From NCBI GenBank assembly GCA_035318985.1, contig DATHDP010000032.1, forward strand, positions 1-31,716: a stretch of 31,716 bases of DNA. The letters are read 5' to 3'. Under the pieces are notes generated by a model. That model ran no database searches. It was given only the letters and a program-made list of their open reading frames with translations, and was not told the origin of the DNA. Position 1 is the stretch's first letter, and each line of letters opens with the position of its first letter. Origin of the DNA: VBAS01 sp035318985. Its GTDB lineage: Bacteria > Bacteroidota > Bacteroidia > Chitinophagales > Chitinophagaceae. Shown here piece by piece: positions 7,732 through 15,830 of the stretch. Made by a program: the position numbers and the translations under genes.

Positions 7732-8318
7732 TAAAGATCGCGGTGATCGGACCTGAGTCAACCGGTAAAAGCACATTGTGTGAGTTGCTGGCCCAGCATT
7801 ACAATACACAATGGTGCCCCGAGTTTGCCAGGGAATTCCTGCTTACACATGGAACTGATTATACTTATGATGATTTACTGTATATCGCGAAAGGACAGTT
7901 GGCGATGGAAGATGAGTATGCATCGTCAATGGTGAATGGTCAATGGTCAATCAAGAAAGATCCACAATCAAAAACTTATTCACCATTCACTACTCATCAT
8001 TCACCGCCTCTCTTCATCGACACCGAAATGTATGTTATGAAAGTATGGTGTGAATTTGTTTTTGGAAAATGTCATAGATGGATTCTTGATCAGATCATAG
8101 AAAGAAAATATGATCTTTACTTATTATGTAATACCGATCTGCCATGGGTAAAAGATGAGTTAAGAGAATACCCGGATCTGAAAACAAGGGACCAGCTTTA
8201 TCATATTTACAAAGACATCATGATAAATCAATTAACGCCGTGGATTGACATAAGCGGCGACTATGATGAAAGGCTTCAAAAGGCAATAAAAGCAGTTGAT
8301 CAACTGATGGCAGGGTAA
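7713..8318 (+). CDS. nadR: NadR-type ribosylnicotinamide kinase (AAA ATPase domain)
   Basis: This 201-residue P-loop protein corresponds to the C-terminal kinase domain of NadR, which phosphorylates nicotinamide riboside to NMN. Walker A is GPESTGKST (13-21). CPEFAREFL, DDLLYIAKGQLAMEDEYA, LFIDTEMYVMKVWCEFVFGK and CNTDLPWVKDELRE are recognisable family segments. There is no NMN adenylyltransferase or helix-turn-helix domain, so it is a kinase-only form. Residues 71-99, between EDEYA and LFIDTE, are extra and of biased composition; they are encoded by an in-frame 78-base repeat element described separately. The start overlaps tag by 19 bases. With pnuC this makes a riboside import-and-trap pair. 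Confidence 0.9.
   Translation: MEQKPLIKIAVIGPESTGKSTLCELLAQHYNTQWCPEFAREFLLTHGTDYTYDDLLYIAKGQLAMEDEYASSMVNGQWSIKKDPQSKTYSPFTTHHSPPLFIDTEMYVMKVWCEFVFGKCHRWILDQIIERKYDLYLLCNTDLPWVKDELREYPDLKTRDQLYHIYKDIMINQLTPWIDISGDYDERLQKAIKAVDQLMAG
7929..8006. repeat. In-frame inverted array of 7-base units inside nadR
   Basis: Three 7-base units (ATGGTGA, ATGGTCA, ATGGTCA; 7929-7949) are followed by a 29-base spacer and four units of the complementary type (TTCACCA, TTCACTA, CTCATCA, TTCACCG; 7979-8006). Read on the opposite strand, the right block is the same TGGTGAA-type repeat, so the element can fold as an imperfect hairpin. It spans 78 bases, exactly 26 codons (73-98 of nadR), without disturbing the frame. 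No second copy was noticed elsewhere in the window. Confidence 0.75.
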
Positions 8319-8344
8319 AATATCCATTGTACATTCGGGCATTA

Positions 8345-10006
8345 ATGAATTTATTTTTTCAGAAACATCATCGCTTACTTTTTTACAGCAGCTGGTTATT
8401 GCTGGCATTAGCACAGGCTGCTTCTACGGAACTAATTGCCGACGAAGCTTACTATTGGGTGTATTCACGTTTTCCAGCTTGGGGTTATTTTGATCATCCG
8501 CCAATGATCGCCTTCTTAATTAAAAGCGGTTATGCGATTTTTCATAATGAATTGGGAGTAAGATTAGTTTGTGCATTGCTCAGCACATTCACGATTCTTA
8601 TTACCGAATCACTTATCGAAAGAAAAGATCCTTTTCTTTTTTATACGATCATTTTAAGTATCGGCGTATTACAAATTGCCGGGTTCCTTGCTGTGCCTGA
8701 CACACCGCTACTATTTTTTACTGCTTTGTTTTTTTATACCTACAGGTCTTTTATAAAGAACACAAATTGGAAAAATACATTGCTGCTTGCAATTGCCATC
8801 AGCTTGCTTTTTTATACTAAGTACCATGGATTATTGATCGTGCTGTTCGCATTTTTATCAAACATTAAATTATTTACCCGTTGGCAAACATGGATGGCTG
8901 GATTCTTTGTATTGATACTTTACGCTCCGCATATTTTATGGCAATGGGATCATGATTGGGTAAGCTTCCGCTATCACCTTTTTGAAAGCAATGTCAGTGC
9001 CTATAAATTTTCATATACCACCGATTATCTTCTCGGTCAAATTTTATTGGCAGGTCCATTAGCTGGTTTTATTCTTTTTCCTGCAGCATTAATGTATAAA
9101 GTAAAAACGCAAACTGAAAAAGCGTTAAAGTTTACATTGATCGGTATCTATTTAATTTTTTTAATAAGTTCTTTTCGCGGAAAAGTAGAAGTGAACTGGA
9201 CAATGCCTGCCCTGGTACCGTTGATCGTTTTAAGTCATCAATTTATTATTGATAAAATTTCATGGGTAAAGCCTTTAAAAATAATTGCATTCGTTTCTCT
9301 TTTACTAATTATTGCAGGTCGTATTTATCTTGTTGTTGATATCGGTCCTGATAATTCAACGAAAGGAAGATTTCGTAATAAAGCCTGGGCAAAAACGATC
9401 GCAGAAAAAACAGGCGATGTTCCTGTTGTTTTTTATAATTCCTACCAACGGGCATCTCTATTTTGGTTTTATAGTGGGAAGTCTTCACATTCACATAATT
9501 CTTATACGGATCGAAAAAGTAATTATAATTTCTGGCCAACCGAAAGTAATTTGCTCGGTAAAGAAGTTTTTATTGCTGACATCTATGGCATGCAAACTTT
9601 TTCAGATTCCGTAAAAACAAAAAAAGGGTGGGTTGGATTTACCTATGATAGTATGTATTCTGCATTGGGAGGAATTAGAATGATGATCAAACGAAAAAAT
9701 ATTGATTTCGACACTGCTTATGTGACTATTAGTATAAGCTACGAGGTACCAAGGGTATACCAAAACTTCTTACGGTCTCATAATGACATAAACGGAATGC
9801 TGTATGTTGGTATTTTTAAAGGAAAGGAGATTGTAAAGGAATTTAACTTGGAAATAACCGCGAAAGATATTGCAAGGCAAAGATCTCCTTTTGCCATAGC
9901 AATAGCCCGTTGGCTGCCCCATGGAAGTTATGACATCAGGTTAGGGATCAAAGCAAAAAATTATCTGATAACTCATAACAGCAACACAATACATGTACGT
10001 TTTTGA
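8345..10006 (+). CDS. GT39-family membrane glycosyltransferase (PMT/ArnT-like)
   Basis: A 553-residue integral membrane protein that should transfer a sugar from a polyprenyl-phosphate donor on the outer face of the inner membrane. The first periplasmic loop holds the catalytic-type motif ADEAYYWVYS, followed by WGYFDHPPMIAFL, the hallmark of GT39/PMT_2 proteins. About ten hydrophobic segments follow, and a soluble domain starts near residue 330 and runs to the C-terminus. The acceptor (protein, lipid A or another glycan) cannot be told. I chose ATG 8345 over the in-frame TTG 8327. It starts 26 bases after nadR and its stop is one base from the stop of the convergent mtgA gene, leaving no room for a terminator. 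Confidence 0.88.
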   Translation: MNLFFQKHHRLLFYSSWLLLALAQAASTELIADEAYYWVYSRFPAWGYFDHPPMIAFLIKSGYAIFHNELGVRLVCALLSTFTILITESLIERKDPFLFYTIILSIGVLQIAGFLAVPDTPLLFFTALFFYTYRSFIKNTNWKNTLLLAIAISLLFYTKYHGLLIVLFAFLSNIKLFTRWQTWMAGFFVLILYAPHILWQWDHDWVSFRYHLFESNVSAYKFSYTTDYLLGQILLAGPLAGFILFPAALMYKVKTQTEKALKFTLIGIYLIFLISSFRGKVEVNWTMPALVPLIVLSHQFIIDKISWVKPLKIIAFVSLLLIIAGRIYLVVDIGPDNSTKGRFRNKAWAKTIAEKTGDVPVVFYNSYQRASLFWFYSGKSSHSHNSYTDRKSNYNFWPTESNLLGKEVFIADIYGMQTFSDSVKTKKGWVGFTYDSMYSALGGIRMMIKRKNIDFDTAYVTISISYEVPRVYQNFLRSHNDINGMLYVGIFKGKEIVKEFNLEITAKDIARQRSPFAIAIARWLPHGSYDIRLGIKAKNYLITHNSNTIHVRF

Positions 10007-10007
10007 T

Positions 10008-10730
10008 CTATTTCTTTTTCTCAGCTACTTGTTCCTGAATTATATCCTGAATATCCGGATCATCTTCAAGGTTATTCATTTGCCTCATGACCCACTGTCT
10101 TCTGCCCGCAACTGAATTTGATAATGGAACGACTGTAAATATCTTCGGGTTTCGCAGGGATGATGCAATTGTAGCGGCTTCCATCCTTGTTAAAGCACTT
10201 GCTGCTTTTTTAAAATAGATCTGAGACGCTGTTTCTATACCATATATACCTCTGCCCATCTCGATCACATTTAAATACACTTCAAGAATTCTTTTCTTAC
10301 CCCATATCAGTTCGATCATAAACGTAAAATAAGTTTCCAGGCCTTTTCGTATAAAACTTTTTCCCTGCCATAAGAAAACATTCTTTGCCACTTGCTGACT
10401 GATCGTACTGCCGCCACGGGTCCTGTTTGGCTTTCTCTTGTTGTATTCCATCGCTTTTTTAATACTCTTCCAGTCAAACCCGCGATGATCCGGAAAAAGC
10501 TGGTCTTCTTCTGCAATCACCGCAAGTTTTGCGTTATAAGAAATTTTTTTCCATCCGACATAATCCCTTTTTAATCCGTCGCCACTTATCCAGCTTACTA
10601 ATTGTGTTATCGTGATCGGTGGATCAACCCATTTAAAAAGCAGGATACATAATAGCTGAAAGAAAAAAAGGAAAATGAAAATACGTTTGGTCCATTTCCA
10701 AGCCTTTTTTAAAAAAATCTTTGCCTTCAT
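10008..10730 (-). CDS. mtgA: Monofunctional peptidoglycan transglycosylase (GT51)
   Basis: MtgA polymerises lipid II into glycan strands in the periplasm. The 240-residue protein has one N-terminal membrane anchor (about residues 15-37, KRIFIFLFFFQLLCILLF) and a single GT51 domain with all conserved boxes: AEEDQLFPDHRGFDW with the catalytic Glu, RGGSTISQQVAKN, KKRILEVYLNVIEMGRG and IYGIETAS. There is no transpeptidase domain, which separates it from bifunctional PBPs. It lies downstream of the LysE-type gene with an 18-base gap, probably co-transcribed. Confidence 0.95.
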   Translation of the reverse strand: MKAKIFLKKAWKWTKRIFIFLFFFQLLCILLFKWVDPPITITQLVSWISGDGLKRDYVGWKKISYNAKLAVIAEEDQLFPDHRGFDWKSIKKAMEYNKRKPNRTRGGSTISQQVAKNVFLWQGKSFIRKGLETYFTFMIELIWGKKRILEVYLNVIEMGRGIYGIETASQIYFKKAASALTRMEAATIASSLRNPKIFTVVPLSNSVAGRRQWVMRQMNNLEDDPDIQDIIQEQVAEKKK

Positions 10731-10748
10731 TGGGCTGCAAAATAACTC

Positions 10749-11381
10749 TTAGATCTTATCTGCATAAAAAATCAATCCCCAAAGTAAGACAATGCCAAAA
10801 CCAAGTAATACAATACCATTGATACGGGTGAGTATTTGAATATTGTGGGGTGTAAGTTTTTTGCGGATCTTCTGGGCCATCATTACTTTTAAAAGATCCG
10901 TTGCCAGTACAAAGGCCAGGCAGGTAACAAATGTAATGATGCGATTTTCTATTGTAAGAGTAATCAATGTTGTAGACGTGGTAAGCCAAAAAATAAAAAC
11001 CGCCGGGTTAAGGGTATTCATAAAAAATCCCGAAAGAAATGATTTTACATAATCTTTTTTACTAAGGTTTACAACCTGCACTCCACTATCATCCACTTTT
11101 ACCTTTTTGAAAAATATAAAATAAACGCCCATTGAAATTAAAAAGGTACTCCCAACGATGCCAATAAAATTCTTGTGTTGCACCATATAACCGAATACTT
11201 GTGTAAACACATTACTGACCAGCACGAGTAAAATGTCCGAAGCGGAAACGCCCAATATAAATGCGATACCACCTCGATGCCCGTTATTAAGACTTTGCTT
11301 GATGATTGAAAAGACAACAGGGCCAACTGATATGGTCAGCAACAAACCAAGAGTAATTCCTTTTAGAACGGCTTCAAACAT
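10749..11381 (-). CDS. LysE/RhtB-family exporter
   Basis: A 210-residue membrane protein with about six hydrophobic helices and the family N-terminus: GITLGLLLTISVGPVVFSII, then KQSLNNGHRGG and a FILGVSASDILLVL segment, in which the glycine-proline pair and aspartate are conserved. LysE/RhtB proteins export amino acids or related small molecules with proton exchange; the substrate is not predictable. The middle (residues about 90-110) is a charged loop, KKVKVDDSGVQVVNLSKKDY, as expected for the family. It is followed after 18 bases by mtgA. Confidence 0.88.
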   Translation of the reverse strand: MFEAVLKGITLGLLLTISVGPVVFSIIKQSLNNGHRGGIAFILGVSASDILLVLVSNVFTQVFGYMVQHKNFIGIVGSTFLISMGVYFIFFKKVKVDDSGVQVVNLSKKDYVKSFLSGFFMNTLNPAVFIFWLTTSTTLITLTIENRIITFVTCLAFVLATDLLKVMMAQKIRKKLTPHNIQILTRINGIVLLGFGIVLLWGLIFYADKI

Positions 11382-11466
11382 TGTTGCCTAAATTAATAAT
11401 TTATTCCCCTGTTGGCTAATGAAAAAGAAACGTAGTGTAGGCGATAAGACAGATAAAAAAAGGATG

Positions 11467-12999
11467 TCAGGTTTTACCATTTTCTAAAAACCTGTTCCAG
11501 TCTTCAAGCATCTTACCTTTCATCACCCTCGGAAATTTATGCTGGCTGCCAAGTTTTCCTTTTAATTCCATAAACTTCATAAATTTTTCTTCGGGTAATT
11601 GTTCAAGAAAAACTTCTTTTAATGCGCTGTCTCTTTCTGTGGCATAGTCATCATTCAGTCTGCGTAGATGTTGATCAATTTTATTCTTTAGTACTTCGGT
11701 GTTACAATTATCATTGCTGGCGATGTACCATTTGTGTGCAAAAAAACTTTCATACGGGAAGCCAACCACGGTATATTCCGGGATACTGATATTTAATTCC
11801 TCACTTGCGAGTTCAATTCCTTTATTCATATTCTCCACACTCAGGTGTTCGCCGGTAAGACTTAAAAAATGTTTTGTACGACCCGTGATCGCCACTTCAC
11901 AAAGTTCTGCGTCAACAAATTTTATTGTATCGCCGATCAAATACCGCCATGCCCCGGAGTTGGTACTCATCAACAAAGCATACTCTTTTCCTTCTTCAAC
12001 TTCATGGATCATTTTTGTCTCCGGGTTTGGAATAACATTTCCATCCGTATCAAAATTTTTATCATCAAATGGCACAAATTCAAAGAAAATATTATTATCA
12101 AGAATGAGCTTCATTCCTTTTGCATGCTCTCTTGTTTTATACCCAATAAATCCTTCGCTTGATAAATAATTCTCGATATAAACGATCGGTTTTCCTAATA
12201 ACTTTTCAAATCCTTTTTTATACGGCTCAAATGCAACACCGCCATGAACAAAGAATCCCAGGTTGGGCCATATCTCGTGAATGTTTTTCACTTTGTAATG
12301 CTCGATCACCATTTCCATACACATCTGGCACCATGCCGGCACGCCAACAATGTAACCGATGTCCCATTCACGGGCATGCTCGACTATTTCGTTCAACTTT
12401 TCTTTCCAGTCTTTCATTGCCGCAATTCTTCCACCCGGCTTATAAAAAGTTTGGAACCAGAATGGCCTTTTTTTAGCAAGTATGCCACTAAGATCGCCGG
12501 CATACCACCCGGCTTTTCCTTTTTGAAGATCAGTTGCACCGCCGATCATCAGGAATCCTTTCGTCATTGCGTTATAAGGAAGGTTCTCGTAACTAAAAAG
12601 TGTGATCAGTTGCTTAACATAGTTGATAGTATTGCTACGCAACATTTCCTTTGTAACAGGAATGTATTTACTCGCAGCCTCAGATGTACCCGAGCTAAGT
12701 GCATAGTATTTTATCTTTCCGGGCCATGCAACATCTGGAACACCTTCCAGTGTTTTTTTCCACCATTCCGAATAAATTTTATTGTAATCATGAACAGGGA
12801 CCAAATCCTGGAAACTTTTTCCCGGGTGTTTGCTTAAAAGAATATCATCAAAACGATAGTGTTGACCAAACTCAGTAAACCTTGCTTTACGAAGCAATTT
12901 TTTTAAAACCCTGATCTGTTGTCGCCGCGGATCGTTTTGAGGAAGCCGTAATGCTGCAGCGATCGCTTTAGGGATCTTTATATCTATTATGTTGGCCAT
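11467..12999 (-). CDS. GH3 auxin-responsive-promoter family protein (acyl-adenylate-forming)
   Basis: The 510-residue protein belongs to the GH3 family, which in plants joins acyl acids to amino acids through an acyl-adenylate. Members are common in Bacteroidota but their reactions are mostly unknown. The ATP-binding motif is SSGTSEAASKYIPVT (about residues 102-116), followed by NYLSSEGFIGYKT and YRYLIGDTIKF, which correspond to the further adenylate-binding motifs. ITGRTKHFLSLTGEHLS marks the start of the C-terminal domain. The length is normal. The gene sits alone, between the GT2 gene upstream and the LysE-type gene downstream, with gaps of about 80 bases on each side. Confidence 0.9.
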   Translation of the reverse strand: MANIIDIKIPKAIAAALRLPQNDPRRQQIRVLKKLLRKARFTEFGQHYRFDDILLSKHPGKSFQDLVPVHDYNKIYSEWWKKTLEGVPDVAWPGKIKYYALSSGTSEAASKYIPVTKEMLRSNTINYVKQLITLFSYENLPYNAMTKGFLMIGGATDLQKGKAGWYAGDLSGILAKKRPFWFQTFYKPGGRIAAMKDWKEKLNEIVEHAREWDIGYIVGVPAWCQMCMEMVIEHYKVKNIHEIWPNLGFFVHGGVAFEPYKKGFEKLLGKPIVYIENYLSSEGFIGYKTREHAKGMKLILDNNIFFEFVPFDDKNFDTDGNVIPNPETKMIHEVEEGKEYALLMSTNSGAWRYLIGDTIKFVDAELCEVAITGRTKHFLSLTGEHLSVENMNKGIELASEELNISIPEYTVVGFPYESFFAHKWYIASNDNCNTEVLKNKIDQHLRRLNDDYATERDSALKEVFLEQLPEEKFMKFMELKGKLGSQHKFPRVMKGKMLEDWNRFLENGKT

Positions 13000-13077
13000 T
13001 AGGTGTTACTAAGTTACGATTGTTCAAAGGATTACGGCGAATATACAATGATGTGGCGAATAGCTTTCAATATGTGG

Positions 13078-13929
13078 TTAGCGGAAAGGCAATGCAAGTA
13101 TCGACAGTGTTTTTCGAATGCCTATTCCTGCGTGTAAAAATAATCTGTATGGGGTTGATTTGTCATTATAATGCTTTTTTACAAACAATTTCATGGCGCC
13201 ATAAAAGTCATTCACGTATTTATAATTATAGGTTGTGCTGCCGCCTTTTAAATGTATAATAGTGACCTTGCCAAGGTAATAATTTTTAAATCCCAATTGA
13301 CTTATACGCAAACTGAGATCGATATCTTCTCCATACATGAAAAATTTTTCGTCAAAGCCGTTTATTTTTTCAAACACTGCTCTTTTAATCATCATAAAAG
13401 CGCCGGATAAAACATCAACAGGATTGTTTCCGTTTTCAGATATATGTCCCTGGTAATATTTTGCAATTTCCTTTGAATCGGGAAAAATTGCGGTTAATCC
13501 GAAGAGTTTATAAAATGATGCGGAAGGTGATGGCAGACCACGTTTTGATTCTCTTAAAAACTTTCCTTTGTCATCCAGCATTCGTACACCAACTGCGCCA
13601 GCATCTGAATGTGTTTTAAGAAAAGCAATACAATCTGTCAAACATGTTCCTGATAAAATTGTATCGGGGTTAAGGAAAAGAATATGATCGCCTGAAGAGA
13701 TTTTAGATCCCTGGTTGCATGCTTTAGCAAAACCAAGGTTTTCAATATTAAAAATAAATTTTGCTCCCGGGAATTTTGATGGCAGATGATCTTTGATCCC
13801 GTCCTTTGAATTGTTGTCAACGATAATGATCTCACCATCTATTGTCCGCATAGCCTTTTGTATTGAAAACAAGCAATTTTCAAGTAACTCCATTGAATTA
13901 TAGCTCACAATAATTACAGACAGTTGCAT
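13078..13929 (-). CDS. Family 2 glycosyltransferase (rhamnosyltransferase-like)
   Basis: A cytoplasmic or membrane-associated GT-A enzyme that adds a sugar from a nucleotide donor. The N-terminus gives the nucleotide-binding strand LSVIIVSYNSMELLENCL and IIIVDNNSKDG. NLGFAKACNQG and FLNPDT follow (the metal site, here NPD rather than DxD, as in many of these). GGEDID-like residues appear as MYGEDIDLSLRISQLGF after the GFDEKFF motif. The layout matches WbbL-type rhamnosyltransferases used for O-antigen or exopolysaccharide, but the sugar is not provable. A TAGATTTG box lies 10 bases before the ATG. It is transcribed divergently from the suhB-like gene. Confidence 0.9.
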   Translation of the reverse strand: MQLSVIIVSYNSMELLENCLFSIQKAMRTIDGEIIIVDNNSKDGIKDHLPSKFPGAKFIFNIENLGFAKACNQGSKISSGDHILFLNPDTILSGTCLTDCIAFLKTHSDAGAVGVRMLDDKGKFLRESKRGLPSPSASFYKLFGLTAIFPDSKEIAKYYQGHISENGNNPVDVLSGAFMMIKRAVFEKINGFDEKFFMYGEDIDLSLRISQLGFKNYYLGKVTIIHLKGGSTTYNYKYVNDFYGAMKLFVKKHYNDKSTPYRLFLHAGIGIRKTLSILALPFR

Positions 13930-13939
13930 AAATCTGCTT

Positions 13940-13947
13940 CAAATCTA
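13940..13947 (-). promoter_or_regulatory. Bacteroidota-type -7 box before the GT2 gene
   Basis: The minus strand reads TAGATTTG, an exact match to the Bacteroidota -7 consensus TAnnTTTG, ending 10 bases before the ATG at 13929. No clear TTG -33 element is seen at the usual distance, so support is limited. Confidence 0.4.
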
Positions 13948-13992
13948 TTCTAATCCCGACATATTTGGAGACGGTAATCAAAATCTGAAAGT

Positions 13993-14000
13993 TATCTTTG
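13993..14000 (+). promoter_or_regulatory. Bacteroidota-type -7 box directly before the suhB-like gene
   Basis: TATCTTTG matches TAnnTTTG exactly and ends 3 bases before the ATG at 14004. If functional, the transcript would be leaderless or nearly so. A TTTG at 13964-13967 is somewhat too far upstream for a standard -33 element. Confidence 0.35.
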
Positions 14001-14003
14001 CCC

Positions 14004-14783
14004 ATGCTTAAACAAACACTTCTTGAGGCAGTAATGGCAGGCGGAGCAGAACTAAAACGGTTTTTTAATGGTGATTTCAAAATTTCTCAAAAAGAAGGAA
14101 TAAACAACCCGGTAACCGAAGCCGATCATGCTTCCGAAGCAGCGATAATTAGTATTATAAAAAAGAATTTTCCCGATCACCAGGTATTGGCCGAAGAAAC
14201 AGGTGAACAAATCCAGGATTCAAACTATAAATGGATAATAGATCCGATCGATGGTACCATAAATTTTGCACATGGTATTCCTCTTTGTTGTGTGGCTATT
14301 GCAGTTGAAAAAGACAAGGAGATAATCATGTCCGCGGTATATGCCCCCATACTTAATGAATTATACTTTGCGGAAAAAGGAAAAGGCGCCACACTTAATG
14401 ATAAAAAAATTTCTGTTAGCGGAAAAACAACTGTGCTTACATCAAATCTTGTAACGGGCTTTCCATATACTTATATAAACATGCCAAATGGCCCGTTGGA
14501 AGTTTTTAGTCGTTTAATAAGAAAAGGGATTCCGGTAAGAAGGTTGGGGTCAGCTTGTATTGATCTTTGTTGGGTTGCCTGCGGAAGGTTTGATGGTTTT
14601 TATGAACATAAGTTAGAAGCATGGGATAGTGCCGCTGGCTATTTAATTGTAGAAGAAGCAGGAGGAAAAGTAACAGACCATGAAGGAAAAAAATTTTCTC
14701 CCTATCAGCATAGAATAATTGCCACAAACGGAAAGATCCATGATGAATTATTAGGCGTAGTAAAAAATGAAATTGAGTTATGA
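14004..14783 (+). CDS. suhB: Inositol-monophosphatase-family phosphatase
   Basis: A 259-residue magnesium-dependent sugar or nucleotide phosphatase of the IMPase superfamily. The metal-binding motifs are complete: NPVTEADHASE, AEETGEQ, IDPIDGTINFAHG (motif A) and EAWDSAAGYLIVEEAGG (motif B). The substrate may be inositol-1-phosphate or a related monophosphate; the symbol marks family similarity, not proven function. I chose ATG 14004 rather than the TTG two codons before. Its TGA overlaps the thiL ATG by four bases (ATGA at 14780-14783), so the two are translationally coupled. Confidence 0.85.
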   Translation: MLKQTLLEAVMAGGAELKRFFNGDFKISQKEGINNPVTEADHASEAAIISIIKKNFPDHQVLAEETGEQIQDSNYKWIIDPIDGTINFAHGIPLCCVAIAVEKDKEIIMSAVYAPILNELYFAEKGKGATLNDKKISVSGKTTVLTSNLVTGFPYTYINMPNGPLEVFSRLIRKGIPVRRLGSACIDLCWVACGRFDGFYEHKLEAWDSAAGYLIVEEAGGKVTDHEGKKFSPYQHRIIATNGKIHDELLGVVKNEIEL

Positions 14784-15814
14784 GTGAACAAAGAACTGAA
14801 ATATCATCTATTGGCGAGTTTGGTTTAATAGAACATTTGACCAACAATATTGAGTTGCAAAACGCATCATCCATTGTTGGTGTTGGTGATGATGCCGCCG
14901 TTATCGATCATTTTGGAAAACAAACCGTCATAACAACAGATCTTTTGATAGAAGGAGTGCATTTTGATCTTATGTATACTCCTTTAAAACACCTGGGCTA
15001 TAAAAGCGTTATAGTAAACCTGAGTGACGTCTATGCCATGAACGCCACGCCAACACAAATAACAATGAGTGTTGGCATTAGTAACCGTATTAGTTTAGAA
15101 GCGATCGATGAGTTTTATGAAGGCGTTTATGCCGCCTGTGAAAAGTATGGGGTTGATCTTATTGGTGGCGATACTGCATCATCACAAAAGGGATTTATAA
15201 TTTCAGTAACAGCCATAGGAGAAGTGACGCCTGATAAGTTTGTAAAAAGAAGTACCGCACAAAAAGGGGACCTGCTTTGTGTAAGCGGCGATCTTGGAGG
15301 GGCTTATATCGGTCTGCTTTTTTTAGAGAGAGAAAAAAAGATCTTCATGGAAAACCCTTCGATCCAGCCTGATCTTGAAGGAGAAGCTTATGTCGTTGGT
15401 CGATTATTGAAACCAGAAGCAAGAAAAAATATTATAGAGTTCCTTGAAACACAGTCCATTACACCTACGGCAATGATGGATATCAGCGATGGGCTAAGCT
15501 CTGAGATCTTACATATTTGCAAACAAAGCAATTTGGGTTGTATTTTGTATGAGGAAAAGATCCCGGTAGCAGAAGAAACGAAAAATGCGGCCTTTAAATT
15601 TGAAATTGATCCAACAGCCTGTGCCTTGAGCGGTGGTGAAGATTATGAATTATTATTTACCATTCCTCAATCTGATCATGATAAGATCGTTTTAAATGAA
15701 GAAATTAGTGTAATCGGTTATATGACCGACGCTGATGAAGGAGCGAAAATTATTACTAAAGGAAACAATACATACCCTATCACTGCGCAAGGTTGGGATG
15801 CATTGAAGAAATAA
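14780..15814 (+). CDS. thiL: Thiamine-monophosphate kinase
   Basis: ThiL phosphorylates thiamine monophosphate to the active cofactor thiamine diphosphate. The 344-residue protein has the AIR-synthase/ThiL fold signatures: GEFGLIEHL at the N-terminus, VGVGDDAAVI, TTDLLIEGVHFDL, LGYKSVIVNLSDVYAMNATP (metal-binding aspartates), LIGGDTASS, VSGDLGGAYIGL and MDISDGLSSEI near residue 234. The length is normal (about 320-345). It overlaps the suhB-like gene by four bases and is followed closely by the S41 peptidase gene. No other thiamine gene is in the window. Confidence 0.95.
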   Translation: MSEQRTEISSIGEFGLIEHLTNNIELQNASSIVGVGDDAAVIDHFGKQTVITTDLLIEGVHFDLMYTPLKHLGYKSVIVNLSDVYAMNATPTQITMSVGISNRISLEAIDEFYEGVYAACEKYGVDLIGGDTASSQKGFIISVTAIGEVTPDKFVKRSTAQKGDLLCVSGDLGGAYIGLLFLEREKKIFMENPSIQPDLEGEAYVVGRLLKPEARKNIIEFLETQSITPTAMMDISDGLSSEILHICKQSNLGCILYEEKIPVAEETKNAAFKFEIDPTACALSGGEDYELLFTIPQSDHDKIVLNEEISVIGYMTDADEGAKIITKGNNTYPITAQGWDALKK

Positions 15815-15830
15815 TAAGTTGAATTCGTAT

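Noticed and set aside
11699..12169. Open frame of 156 codons on the plus strand, also opposite the GH3 gene
   Set aside because: Same reason: shadow of the GH3 coding sequence with unlikely composition and no motif.
12244..12837. Long open frame (197 codons) on the plus strand opposite the GH3 gene
   Set aside because: It is antisense to a well-supported family protein, its translation is rich in Cys, His and Phe with no domain signature, and it follows from the codon use of the opposite strand.
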